Source: G963677185 sp963677185 (lineage in GTDB: Bacteria > Bacillota > Syntrophomonadia > Syntrophomonadales > Syntrophomonadaceae). Taken from it: a stretch of DNA of 64,000 nt. Position numbers and translations under genes: made by a program. Positions 33,052 to 42,196 of this stretch are shown here, piece after piece. The notes below the pieces were generated by a model, which saw only the letters and a program-made list of their open reading frames with translations, ran no database searches and had not been told where the DNA came from. Position 1 is the stretch's first letter; each line of letters begins with the position of its first letter. Location of the stretch: NCBI GenBank assembly GCA_963677185.1, contig OY781889.1, positions 1,612,001-1,676,000 of the forward strand, in the 5' to 3' direction.

Positions 33052-35592
33052 CTATTTAATCTTATTTAGCTCAAAACCCCTTGCTGCCAGAATCATGGGT
33101 ATGGCACGCACAAATTCCCGGTCCCATTCCTTGCTTTCCTCCGGCAAATCCAGCCAGGGAAGCAGGCAGTCATGTATTTTGGCATCATCATCGCGCGGTT
33201 CGCCATAGCGCCATCCACCTAAAAAGTGCTCGGTATTCCAGCGCTCGTGTTCCAACTCGGCCATTAGTTCAACTTCACTATCGGAAAAAGTAATAATATT
33301 GATTGCTGGGTATGTGCTGGCCGCAAGTCTATACCCGGCAGCCCCGGCTTTATTCATTATGTCAGCGGCTTGCTGGCGGTTGGATTCCTTGAAGCATTCC
33401 AGCAAGCCATCCCAGGGTTCCAGAGATGGGTCGCCCGGCGGTTTGCGGTCCCGATGCCTGGCGCAGTATAATTCATGCAAAGTCCGGGCAATCTCTTCAT
33501 TGGCTTCAGCCAGCTTTACACCGGGTTCCATGATGCTGTAAAACATTTCTGCATCGACATGCAGGTCCATTTGCTCCACGGAGGGAAGAGCGGCCTGCTC
33601 AAATGCTAGCCGGCCTGACAACATGCTCATGTCGATGATGGCCGCCATGGAGCGGTTGCCGTGTTTATACTCCCGCGTCTTGATCATTGCTCTGAGCACA
33701 CCTTCGTCTATGTTCAGCCGGTCATCCTGGTCAAATAGACACGGGGTGTTTTTTTTCATCAGCGACCGCAGACTCAAAGCCCTGCGGATCATGTAAAAGC
33801 CGTCTAATCCATCACTACCCGGGTTGGGTCCTTTGATATTAACATAACCGCGCAGGCGGCTGACAAAGTCAGGAATCTTGGCCCCTTTGAATTCCGGGTT
33901 AGGCTGGCCGGCATCATCGCGGCTGCCTGCCTGGCTGAGTTCCTGGAGGCTGGGAAAGATTCCGCCCGCAAACACAAAGATGGATTTACCCAGGGGATGT
34001 ACGGTTTCGCCATCTCGAAAGCGTCCGTTTTGCATAGGGGCCAGGAAGCATTTAAGCCAGCCCAGCGATTTACCGTTTAAGCTGCAGTCAAACTCATCGA
34101 AAAATACCAGCGGAACCAGGCCGGACAGAACGGCATCCCGCACTATGTGAAAGGCGTTAATAAGGTCTTTTTCAGATGAAAACTCGGACAGGTTGAACTC
34201 AATGCTTTTCAAGCAGCCGGGGGCAATGCTTTCGGCCACCTCGGTCACGCCGAAGGACTTGCCGGAGCCGGGGGCGCCAAATACGGCGACAGACAGGGGC
34301 TTGCGGGCCTTATCCAAATTAAGGTATTCCTGGATCAGGTTGCCGATGCTCCGGTAGCTTTCGATTTCGGAACGGTCATAGGTTCGCAGGGTTCTAAACT
34401 GGCCGCAGGGAACCGCTGTCAATATGTGTTTAGGACCGCGAAGGACATAATCGAAGGCCAGGTTTTCAATATCAGATTCCTCCTGGCTGGTCAGAATGCT
34501 CCAGTAGGTGGAGTCAGCAACCGGGTCAGGAACCTTCACCGAAGCTATTACTGCATCATCGGGGTCCTGGGCCTGAAATAGCCGGTCATATGGGTAGCAG
34601 AGACTATTAGCGTCTTGCCCGAACCCATATTTCCACAAACGCCGTGCGCTAAGAATACCCTGCTTGATGCCCTCATTTATGCAGGCCAGTCCGCCTCCAG
34701 AGGCGATATGAGCCGCCAGGGCCGCAGCGAAGGCCGTGCCGCAACCGGTCATTACCCCGGGAAAGCGGTTTTCGTAATCGTTTTCGCAGCCGTTCGGATC
34801 ATAGAAAAGTGTGGCAGAAACACTGCCCTGGTTGCGTGTATATAGAACGGCACCATCCAGGCCGAAGCGTACCACCAAACAGGAAGAGCGGCCCAGCGCA
34901 GCCATTTTAGGATTGTAGAGCATTTGCCTGATATAATCTTGTGCGGTGCGTTCCCAGGAAAGCTGGCGGCTGATGTTGATGCCCTCATAGCGCAAATGAT
35001 CGGCGCTAACTACGATTACAAGCCGTTCACCGTGCTTTTTTTGCATTTCCTGCCACAGGCTGCCCGAGGTCAAAGGATAGCTGAGCTTTATGAGTACCAG
35101 GGGTTCAGAACCGTCCCTGATTGCGGCCGGCCAGGCGCTGGCATCCTGCCTGAAGCCATTGCCCGCATCGTCCAGAACCACCATGTCAACGGTATGATTA
35201 TTGCTGTCAAAGGCCAGAGTGGAGGGGCGGCCCGGGGGGCCGGAATAGCCTTTGTATTCTTTGACTCGATATACATTCTGCCGGGATTGGGGCTTTCCCA
35301 CACTGGATGGGAAGCTCTGCAGACTGGAGAATGAGTGCACTATCTGGCCGGAAAGAGGACTGCCGTCGTCGGGCATTTCGGGGGCGACGATATTTTGGGT
35401 GCTGGCGGTTCGCAGGAATTCAGCCAGCAGCAGGGCGCCTCCCGGCAGCACCAGTTGATTCATGTTAGGAAAAGACTGCCAGGTATATCGGGGCTTGCCA
35501 GGCGGAAGCGCTATCTCATAGTGGTCGATGGCAACATCGCCGGTTACGGCGATGGTCTGGATCGATGTCACGTATTCATCAGCTTCTGGCAT
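33052..35592 (-). CDS. PfkB-like-AAA+-RyR fusion protein
   Basis: 846 aa. AAGGAGG precedes the ATG. An N-terminal ribokinase/PfkB-like domain (about 10-330) begins with T-G-D-V-A-I-D-H-Y; at the usual G-A-G-D catalytic site the sequence reads G-C-G-T-A-F, so the base Asp is missing. A AAA+-type P-loop follows: Walker A G-A-P-G-S-G-K-S (about 440) and Walker B L-V-F-F-D-E-F-D (about 493), with an arginine-rich S-R-L-R-G region after it. The last 110 residues are a RyR module: K-E-S-N-R-Q-Q-A, M-A-E-L-E-H-E-R-W-N and G-W-R-Y-G. The kinase-like part probably binds a nucleoside or nucleotide as a sensor, with AAA+ as output; this is inference. It is first in the leftward operon of the island. Confidence 0.83.
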   Translation of the reverse strand: MPEADEYVTSIQTIAVTGDVAIDHYEIALPPGKPRYTWQSFPNMNQLVLPGGALLLAEFLRTASTQNIVAPEMPDDGSPLSGQIVHSFSSLQSFPSSVGKPQSRQNVYRVKEYKGYSGPPGRPSTLAFDSNNHTVDMVVLDDAGNGFRQDASAWPAAIRDGSEPLVLIKLSYPLTSGSLWQEMQKKHGERLVIVVSADHLRYEGINISRQLSWERTAQDYIRQMLYNPKMAALGRSSCLVVRFGLDGAVLYTRNQGSVSATLFYDPNGCENDYENRFPGVMTGCGTAFAAALAAHIASGGGLACINEGIKQGILSARRLWKYGFGQDANSLCYPYDRLFQAQDPDDAVIASVKVPDPVADSTYWSILTSQEESDIENLAFDYVLRGPKHILTAVPCGQFRTLRTYDRSEIESYRSIGNLIQEYLNLDKARKPLSVAVFGAPGSGKSFGVTEVAESIAPGCLKSIEFNLSEFSSEKDLINAFHIVRDAVLSGLVPLVFFDEFDCSLNGKSLGWLKCFLAPMQNGRFRDGETVHPLGKSIFVFAGGIFPSLQELSQAGSRDDAGQPNPEFKGAKIPDFVSRLRGYVNIKGPNPGSDGLDGFYMIRRALSLRSLMKKNTPCLFDQDDRLNIDEGVLRAMIKTREYKHGNRSMAAIIDMSMLSGRLAFEQAALPSVEQMDLHVDAEMFYSIMEPGVKLAEANEEIARTLHELYCARHRDRKPPGDPSLEPWDGLLECFKESNRQQAADIMNKAGAAGYRLAASTYPAINIITFSDSEVELMAELEHERWNTEHFLGGWRYGEPRDDDAKIHDCLLPWLDLPEESKEWDREFVRAIPMILAARGFELNKIK

Positions 35593-35932
35593 TGCTGTTC
35601 CTCCTTGCGAGACGCCGTTATGGGGACAATGCGATTGTGCATGTATGCGATGATCAGGTTTGCACTTTTTATATCGTACTGCATGATTAATTAAAGCTCA
35701 ATAAATATAAATCCAGAAAATTACAGGAAAATTTCGCAACGGGATTTGCGGTATGCTTTCAGGATTAACCAGCAGGGAAGAGTGGCAGCGGTTTATGCCG
35801 GCATGTTAAAATGTCAGATAGGTATTAAAGCTTCACAAATATAGGCATTTAATAAAATAAAGCCTATAATCTTTTTGAATAGAACTGTTTAACTGTTCAT
35901 CGGATGATTTCATTAAAAAAGGAGCAACTCAA
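35593..35932. promoter_or_regulatory. Divergent control region of the RyR island
   Basis: 340 bp without a gene. Rightward: TAGGCA (35842-35847) and TATAAT (35865-35870) are 17 bp apart, and a perfect dyad TATAGGC (35840-35846) / GCCTATA (35862-35868) overlaps both, an operator layout. Leftward: minus-strand TTGAGC (35696-35701) and TACGAT (35673-35678), also 17 bp apart, could serve the 846-aa gene. Confidence 0.55.
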
Positions 35933-36217
35933 ATGGCTTATATACCCAAACCTATTGATACCGGTTCAGTTCAGCTTGATGACGAGCTGAAGCGGCTGAC
36001 GGAATTGCTGGCGGAAAACACCCATGATGTATGGGCAGCCGGGCGTTTGAACGAGGGCTGGTCACTGGGGCCGGACCGCAACGATAGGCTGAAAACCAAT
36101 CCCTGCCTGGTTCCATATGATGAACTGCCCGAATCCGAAAAGGAATACGACCGGCAGACCGCCATGGAAACCCTGAAGGCGATTATAACGCTGGGCTACA
36201 AAATAACCAGGGAATAG
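35933..36217 (+). CDS. Stand-alone RyR-domain protein
   Basis: 94 aa, essentially one ryanodine-receptor-type RyR domain (about 12-92). The consensus is full length: L-L-A-E-N-T-H-D-V-W-A, G-W-S-L-G-P, L-V-P-Y-D-E-L-P, and Y-D-R-Q-T-A-M-E-T-L-K followed by G-Y-K-I. AAAAGGAG lies before the ATG. It is divergent from the two RyR fusion genes and shares their control region. A free RyR domain could act as an adaptor or ligand-binding competitor of the fused copies. The bacterial ligand of this domain is unknown. Confidence 0.9.
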   Translation: MAYIPKPIDTGSVQLDDELKRLTELLAENTHDVWAAGRLNEGWSLGPDRNDRLKTNPCLVPYDELPESEKEYDRQTAMETLKAIITLGYKITRE

Positions 36218-36234
36218 GAATAGCACGGTACTGG

Positions 36235-36329
36235 TTAAATCAAGGGGACGGTTCTGGTGATTTAAATCCTGCAGGATTTAAATCACCAGAACCGTCCCCT
36301 TGATTTAAACAACCGTCCCCTTGATTTTT
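36235..36329. repeat. 74-bp perfect palindrome plus partial third arm (GGGACGG family)
   Basis: 36235-36271 is the exact reverse complement of 36272-36308, with centre CTGCAG. Each arm carries AAGGGGACGGTTCTGG. Immediately after it comes another partial copy, AACCGTCCCCTTGATTTTT (36311-36329), ending in a T-run, so the element could also terminate transcription after the RyR gene. It resembles the palindrome at 5168-5247. Confidence 0.85.
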
Positions 36330-36448
36330 TTTGAAATTATTCCTGGTTCGGGCAGGAATGTGTTGGCCAGGTCAGTATAGATATAGTGAGGAGCTAATTT
36401 TATCGGTATGGATAAGCGGTCCAGGTTGCAAACCAAGGAGAAAGCTTT

Positions 36449-37225
36449 TTGTTCAACCTGAAAGGGATATTTTGTATAAACCAGCCCGTTCTCGGCCAGG
36501 CTTTTGGTATCACCCATCCGGGGCGGGTAAGAGAGCACAACGAAGACGCGTTCTGCATTGCGAAAGATAAGGGCCTTTTCATGGTGGCGGACGGACTGGG
36601 AGGCTGCAACGCTGGAGAGGTGGCCAGCCAGACCGCCATTGACGCCGTCATGGAAAATTTTGCCAACCATAAAATGGCGTTGATTCTGGGGATGCCCGCC
36701 ATTATCCGGTGCCAAATGGAGACCTCCGTCCAGTACGCCCATTCCCGAATACGGCAAAAAGGCCAGGAAACTCCTGAATACCAGGGGATGGGCACGACCA
36801 TGGTCTTGGCCTGCTTGCAGGGTGCCACATTGCATTTAGCCAGTGTAGGAGATTCACGTGCTTATATTATCAACGCCGCCGGTATTTCAAGGTTGACCCG
36901 TGATCACACCATAGCCGCAGAAATGGTGCGTTCAGGGCAGCCCGGCGCTGCTGAAGCGATGAACATCCCGCTGTTTTCCAGCCTGACCCAGGATCTGGGC
37001 GCCGGCTTCCCTATTGACCCGGAGTATAGCCGGCATACTCTGTCAAAAGGCGATATTGTACTGTTGTGTTCAGATGGATTATGGAAGATGCTGGACGACG
37101 CCAGGATATGTCGAACCGTGCTGGCCTCGCGGGATCTGGAAGCCGCCGGCAAGAAACTGGTCGAACGGGCCAATAATGCGGGAGGAAGGGACAACATTAC
37201 GGTTGTGTTGTTGCAGGTGGAATAG
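36449..37225 (+). CDS. PP2C-type serine/threonine phosphatase
   Basis: 258 aa, cytoplasmic. All PP2C motifs are present: G-R-V-R-E-H-N-E-D-A-F, V-A-D-G-L-G-G, G-M-G-T-T, V-G-D-S-R-A-Y, C-S-D-G-L-W and G-G-R-D-N-I-T. All metal-coordinating aspartates remain. A TTG start follows AAGGAG (8 bases). No partner kinase is in the window. It lies between the free RyR gene and the STAND NTPase gene, both rightward, and could dephosphorylate one of them. Confidence 0.92.
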   Translation: MFNLKGIFCINQPVLGQAFGITHPGRVREHNEDAFCIAKDKGLFMVADGLGGCNAGEVASQTAIDAVMENFANHKMALILGMPAIIRCQMETSVQYAHSRIRQKGQETPEYQGMGTTMVLACLQGATLHLASVGDSRAYIINAAGISRLTRDHTIAAEMVRSGQPGAAEAMNIPLFSSLTQDLGAGFPIDPEYSRHTLSKGDIVLLCSDGLWKMLDDARICRTVLASRDLEAAGKKLVERANNAGGRDNITVVLLQVE

Positions 37226-37374
37226 CCATCTGTCACTGCCGGTTTCTATGCATAATCAAGCTGTAATACGAGATTTATGCAGCAATCAAGGAATCTGCCT
37301 GCTACAAGCAATTAGTATGAAAAGATAGGCGATTAATAATGACCGTTGGTTAGGGTAAACGGGGAGGTATTAAG

Positions 37375-40300
37375 ATGGCACAGCGATGGATTAACCAGGC
37401 CGTATTCATATCCAGCACTTTCAGGGATATGCAGACGGAGAGGGATTATCTGAGCAAGCGGGTTTTTCCCGAGCTGGAGGAAAAGCTCCGGACCGAGCAC
37501 TGCCACCTGGAGCCCATCGACCTTCGCTGGGGGATATTCACTGATAAAAATCTGAATACCGCGGAAAAAGAAATGAAGATCCTCAAGGTCTGCCTGGATG
37601 AAATTGACCGCAGTCGGCCTTTTATTATCGTTTTGCTGGGCGATCGCTATGGCTGGGTGCCACCCCTGGAAAGAATGAAGCAGGTTGCCGAAGAGGCCGG
37701 ATACGATCACGAACTTAACGAGCGGAGCGTAACCGCCCTGGAAATCGAATATGGCATTCTGAACACCAAACAGCCGGCTCACCGCAGTTTTTTCTTTTTC
37801 CGCCGCCCCCTGCCCTATGAGCGGATGCCAGCTGAGCTCAGGCCAGAATACAGCGATGAATTTGCCACCGGAGGTTCAGATGATTACCAAAGACTGCAAG
37901 CCCTGAAAAGACATATTGAGCAGTTATATGAAAAGGAATCCAAAACCGGAGTTCCCCGGATCTACGAATATACGGCCGGGTGGGATGAAAACGATAATCG
38001 GGTAACCAGCCTGGAAGAATTCGGGGTGATGGTTAGCAAGTGTATTATGACAGCCTTCAAAGCCGAATTAAGAGAGAAAAAGGGCCAGGCGGACCAGGGC
38101 CAGTACGCTGCAGAACGTGAACTTTTAGAACAGTTCATCGAAAGCCGCTATAATCTGCCGGATGATGAAAGCGTCCAGTCCCGGATAAAATCCATCCGCC
38201 AGAACAGCATCAATCATTATACTGACTTCCTGCTATTGCCGGGAAAACATGAGGGCAAGTGGGGGATTTGCCTCCAGGGCGAGCCGGGAGCTGGTAAAAG
38301 CACGATATTTGCCCGGCTATGCCGGGAATTGCGGGAAAAGGACGATGTATTGCTGCTGGTCAATGCCGCAGGCACCACCAGTAATTCCCAGAATCATGAC
38401 CAGGTGCTGATGCGCTGGAGCGAGGAACTGCGCCTGCAACTGGGCATGAAGCCGAAGGATGCTAAATTTGGCAGTTTTGAGGCAATTCTCCAGGAGTTCA
38501 CCTCATTGTTGTACCGGGCTGCGCCCGGCAAACGCGTGGTTATATTAATCGATGCCATAAATGAAATGAACCGGTTTGATTATGTGAAGCATCTAACCTG
38601 GCTGCCCGAGCACTGGCCGGCCAATGCCCGCCTGTTAGCAACGGCGATACCGGGTATGGAATGCCATCGTCGCGGGGTGGAAAGCGAAAGCCTGGGGGAC
38701 CTGAAACCAGGCGAAGCCGAAGATATCTGCCGCAATATCAGCCAGCGATATCATAAAGAATTGCCGCCGGCTATTATCGAAGGCATCCTGGAACATAAGG
38801 ACGAAGCGGGCCGGTCCGCTTGCCGCAATCCCCTGTGGCTGAACCTGGCAGTGGATGAAATGATTACCATAGATGCCGATGATTTCAAGCAAATAGCCAC
38901 TTATCCCGGCAATCCCGAAGAACAGATAAAATCTTTTATGTTGGACCTGGTCAAAGGTTTTGAGCCGACCATACCTGTCATGTTCCAGAAGCTGTTCGAA
39001 CGGCTGGAAGAAATCTATGGCCGGGACTGGGTTGTAGCCGTTATCGGCCTCATTACCGCCGGCCGCAATGGGATGAGAGAGGCTGAACTCACAGGGGCAT
39101 ATAGATTCATATACGGAGTGGAATGGGACGAGCTGAAGTTTGCCGGCTTGCGCCGCTATATGCGAATGCACCTTGTTCAGCGAGGAGAGCTGGGACAGTG
39201 GGATTTCCTGCATCGTCAGGCCCGTATTTCAGCGGAGCAGCGCTACCTGGGCGACCAGCGTGCCAGGCAAGCCCTGCATGGCAGGATTGCAGACTATTTA
39301 GAAAAACTGCCGGAAGATAATCCCGTGAGGATGCACGAGCTGATGTATCACTATTTGAATGCAGACGACAAGGTGCGGGCGGCCAGATATTACACAGGAG
39401 AGCTGGATGATGCCTGCCTGGCCAGCGCCAGCGAAGTGATGGCTTCCCGGGTGATCGAGCCGTATGCCGGGGAAACGGGATCTGGCCTGGAATGGCTGAA
39501 GGCGCTTCTGGAGCTGGAAGAATTGGACGATTTCCAGTTGCTGACCTTGTGCCGGCGCTACAGTAAAGAAATTAAAAAACGCATGAATGCCCCCGGCTCC
39601 GAAGAAGAACACGAGTTAATTGATATGATTTTTTCGAAATCATTGAGCTTGTATGGCAAAAATTCAGGCAACGCAGATTTCAAGCATGAATTTGCGATGA
39701 GCCTGGAAGCTGTAAGCGGCTTTCAGCAAGCCAGGCTAAATTACGAGGCTGCAAACTCCTCCATGCTGAATGAAATGTTCATTCTCATCCAGTTAAAGGA
39801 GCAATACCCCGGAACGGTTGAATATCAGCTGGATTTGGTCAGGGTTTATCATCACCTGGGCATGATTATTCAACAATGGCAGGGTGAGCTGCGTGCAGTA
39901 GAAGCTTATTGCCAGTCAGCCATGGAAATACTGGAAAATATAAACCGGCATTCTGTCAGTGAAGATGATTATCAAATCCGTTTAAGGGAATGCTATTCGC
40001 TTTTTGCGTTCACAAATATAAGCCGGGGCAATACGGATAAAGCCGAGGAGTATCAAAACAGGATTATCGAAATGCACATGGCTGATGCAGCGGATGATTC
40101 CAGCGCAGGGGTTCAGAATGGTTTGGCCACGGCCTTTATGCAGATGGGAGACATAAAGAAGATGGGCCAAAAAATGGATGAAGCGGAAGGCCGATATCAT
40201 CAAGCGATAGAGGTTTTCGAGCGTTTGATTCTTTTAGAACCCGATGCTCACAATCATCGATGGGGCATTGCCCATGCTTACAGAAGGCGGGGAGAAACTT

Positions 40301-41553
40301 TGCTCGCTTTGGGAAGGCTGGAGGAGGCTGAAGCCAGTTGCCGAAAGGGGCTGGAAACAAGAAAACTGCTGGCCGAATTGTTTCCGGACGATTTATTATT
40401 TAAATCGGATTCATTAAATTATTATCAATCCCTCGGAGTCGTTTATTTGAATCAATCCAGGTTGGACGAGGCGCGGGCAGTTTTTGAGGAACGGTTGGAA
40501 GCCAACGAAAATCTCATCCGTCAGTCTCCAGACTCTATTCATTTCCGGAGGGATTTGGCTATAAATCACAGGACGCTTGCCGAGATTTGTCATGCGCAAA
40601 AGGATGTACAGTCAGCGGTATCCCACTATGCATCGGGAATTGAGATCATGAAAGAAATTGCCAGCCGCAAGGAAGAGCCTGATTCTCCAGAGAAGGAGCT
40701 CAAAACAATGGCTCTAAAACATCCGTTCAATTTCAGAAGAATTGAAGAGGATGAGTGCAGCAAAAATGACGATATGATTCTATGGTCGCATTTGTGCAAA
40801 GGGCTGGGCGAACTATACCTGGAACAGCATCAGCTTGAGGCTGCTCTTGATACTTCAGGGAGAAACATAGAAATATTGCAATTGCTGGCCGCACAGGATT
40901 CTGAAGAAACCATTTACCGCGGCCCCATGGCCGATGAATGCTACCAGGCGGGAGAGATTGCCGAGAAGCTGTGCCACTGGGATGCAGCAGCCCAATATTA
41001 CGCATTGAACCTGGAATCGCTGGAATTCCTGGCGCAGCAGGCATCTGGCCGGGCGCCCTATTTGAAGAACCTTGCCTTCGTCAGCCAGAAGACTGGCGAT
41101 ATGCAGCTGGCTAACGGCAACAGCGCGGCTGCCGCTGATTACTATCGGAAAAGCCAGTCCCTTCTTCTTGAGATCGGCATAAAAACGGGCACTAATACTG
41201 CCTATGACGAAGCCGTACGCGAGATTAAAAGCAAAGTGGAAAAGGTCGAAGGTAGAATAAATTATCAGTCCAAACCGCAGGCACCAGTACGTAATCGCAA
41301 ATCAGACTCCAAAGAGGAAGTTGAAGAATACTTTCAGACCCAAGCCGAAGCTGAAGCCAAAAAGCAGAAAGAGGCCAATGAGCGGCTTATTGAACAGGCC
41401 CGTAAGGAGGTAAATCATAAAAAGACACGCCAGACCAGCGCTAAAGAGGAGGCTGACCGAAACATAAGGTATCAAAAAGCCCTGGCGGAGTGGAAGGCCC
41501 TGTCCTGGTTTAAAAAAATGCGTTCGCCGGAGCCGAAACCAGAGGATTTTTAA
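37375..41553 (+). CDS. DUF4062-STAND NTPase-TPR protein (NPHP3/TEP1-like)
   Basis: 1392 aa, cytoplasmic. GGGGAGGT precedes the ATG. An N-terminal DUF4062 (about 8-115) with V-F-I-S-S-T-F-R-D-M-Q-T-E-R-D and L-R-W-G-I is the same start found in eukaryotic NPHP3, TEP1 and NWD1. A NACHT-like P-loop follows: Walker A G-E-P-G-A-G-K-S-T (about 302) and Walker B V-V-I-L-I-D-A-I-N-E-M (about 388). A winged-helix and helical arm leads into TPR-like repeats (about 700-1230), and a basic coiled-coil tail (about 1300-1392) ends the protein. STAND NTPases act as ligand-triggered switches, often in defence. The effector here could be the DUF4062 domain, a TIR-like fold. It follows the PP2C gene by 149 bp. 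Confidence 0.87.
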   Translation: MAQRWINQAVFISSTFRDMQTERDYLSKRVFPELEEKLRTEHCHLEPIDLRWGIFTDKNLNTAEKEMKILKVCLDEIDRSRPFIIVLLGDRYGWVPPLERMKQVAEEAGYDHELNERSVTALEIEYGILNTKQPAHRSFFFFRRPLPYERMPAELRPEYSDEFATGGSDDYQRLQALKRHIEQLYEKESKTGVPRIYEYTAGWDENDNRVTSLEEFGVMVSKCIMTAFKAELREKKGQADQGQYAAERELLEQFIESRYNLPDDESVQSRIKSIRQNSINHYTDFLLLPGKHEGKWGICLQGEPGAGKSTIFARLCRELREKDDVLLLVNAAGTTSNSQNHDQVLMRWSEELRLQLGMKPKDAKFGSFEAILQEFTSLLYRAAPGKRVVILIDAINEMNRFDYVKHLTWLPEHWPANARLLATAIPGMECHRRGVESESLGDLKPGEAEDICRNISQRYHKELPPAIIEGILEHKDEAGRSACRNPLWLNLAVDEMITIDADDFKQIATYPGNPEEQIKSFMLDLVKGFEPTIPVMFQKLFERLEEIYGRDWVVAVIGLITAGRNGMREAELTGAYRFIYGVEWDELKFAGLRRYMRMHLVQRGELGQWDFLHRQARISAEQRYLGDQRARQALHGRIADYLEKLPEDNPVRMHELMYHYLNADDKVRAARYYTGELDDACLASASEVMASRVIEPYAGETGSGLEWLKALLELEELDDFQLLTLCRRYSKEIKKRMNAPGSEEEHELIDMIFSKSLSLYGKNSGNADFKHEFAMSLEAVSGFQQARLNYEAANSSMLNEMFILIQLKEQYPGTVEYQLDLVRVYHHLGMIIQQWQGELRAVEAYCQSAMEILENINRHSVSEDDYQIRLRECYSLFAFTNISRGNTDKAEEYQNRIIEMHMADAADDSSAGVQNGLATAFMQMGDIKKMGQKMDEAEGRYHQAIEVFERLILLEPDAHNHRWGIAHAYRRRGETLLALGRLEEAEASCRKGLETRKLLAELFPDDLLFKSDSLNYYQSLGVVYLNQSRLDEARAVFEERLEANENLIRQSPDSIHFRRDLAINHRTLAEICHAQKDVQSAVSHYASGIEIMKEIASRKEEPDSPEKELKTMALKHPFNFRRIEEDECSKNDDMILWSHLCKGLGELYLEQHQLEAALDTSGRNIEILQLLAAQDSEETIYRGPMADECYQAGEIAEKLCHWDAAAQYYALNLESLEFLAQQASGRAPYLKNLAFVSQKTGDMQLANGNSAAAADYYRKSQSLLLEIGIKTGTNTAYDEAVREIKSKVEKVEGRINYQSKPQAPVRNRKSDSKEEVEEYFQTQAEAEAKKQKEANERLIEQARKEVNHKKTRQTSAKEEADRNIRYQKALAEWKALSWFKKMRSPEPKPEDF

Positions 41554-41603
41554 CCGGCATATGTTCGGTGTTCGATTATTTGGCCCCGGTTTCGCACTCT
41601 GCT

Positions 41604-42080
41604 CTATTTGCTTCGCTTGGCCTCCCTGGCGTTGGCGATCCGGAGCTGGGCCTCGTTATAACTGATTTGCTGTTGCTCATTTTCTATAAGCAGGGGCGGA
41701 ATTTCGTGGGGTCGACCGTTGCGATCCAGGGCCACCATGAAGAAATAACCCTCGGAAACGCACTTGATACTGCCTTTTTCCAGATCTTCAGCCTGGACAC
41801 TGACCTTGACCTCCATGGAGGTTCGGCCGGTATAGGTCAGCTCGGCCTGGCAGACCACCAGATCGCCGACAAATATCGGCTCAATGAAGGAGAGCTGGGT
41901 AACGCTGGCGGTGACAACGTTGGACAGGCAATGCCGCTGGGCGACCACGCCGGCAGCAGTATCCATAAGCTTCATTACTTCTCCGCCGTGCATATTGCCG
42001 GCTACATTCGCATGAAAGGGCAAAACAACCTGATTCATGATTACCAGGGATTTGGAACCCGGTTTTGCTCTAAGTGCCAC
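41604..42080 (-). CDS. Acyl-CoA thioesterase, hotdog fold (YkhA/YciA type)
   Basis: 158 aa from the GTG at 42080, favoured by AAAGGTGG upstream; another GTG at 42092 overlaps that site. The hotdog core has N-V-A-G-N-M-H-G-G-E-V-M-K-L-M-D, with the family catalytic Asp, and the central helix A-A-G-V-V-A. It hydrolyses fatty acyl-CoAs. It fits the fatty-acid metabolism elsewhere in the window. It converges on the end of the STAND NTPase gene. Confidence 0.87.
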   Translation of the reverse strand: MALRAKPGSKSLVIMNQVVLPFHANVAGNMHGGEVMKLMDTAAGVVAQRHCLSNVVTASVTQLSFIEPIFVGDLVVCQAELTYTGRTSMEVKVSVQAEDLEKGSIKCVSEGYFFMVALDRNGRPHEIPPLLIENEQQQISYNEAQLRIANAREAKRSK

Positions 42081-42196
42081 ACACTTCCCCACCTTTCAAT
42101 ATGTCAGGATGACTGCTTGCTTAACCCAATAATTATTTGTCATATTGATTATATGTTATAAGGGTAACAACCGGCACCTGAAAATGTAAATTTTAA

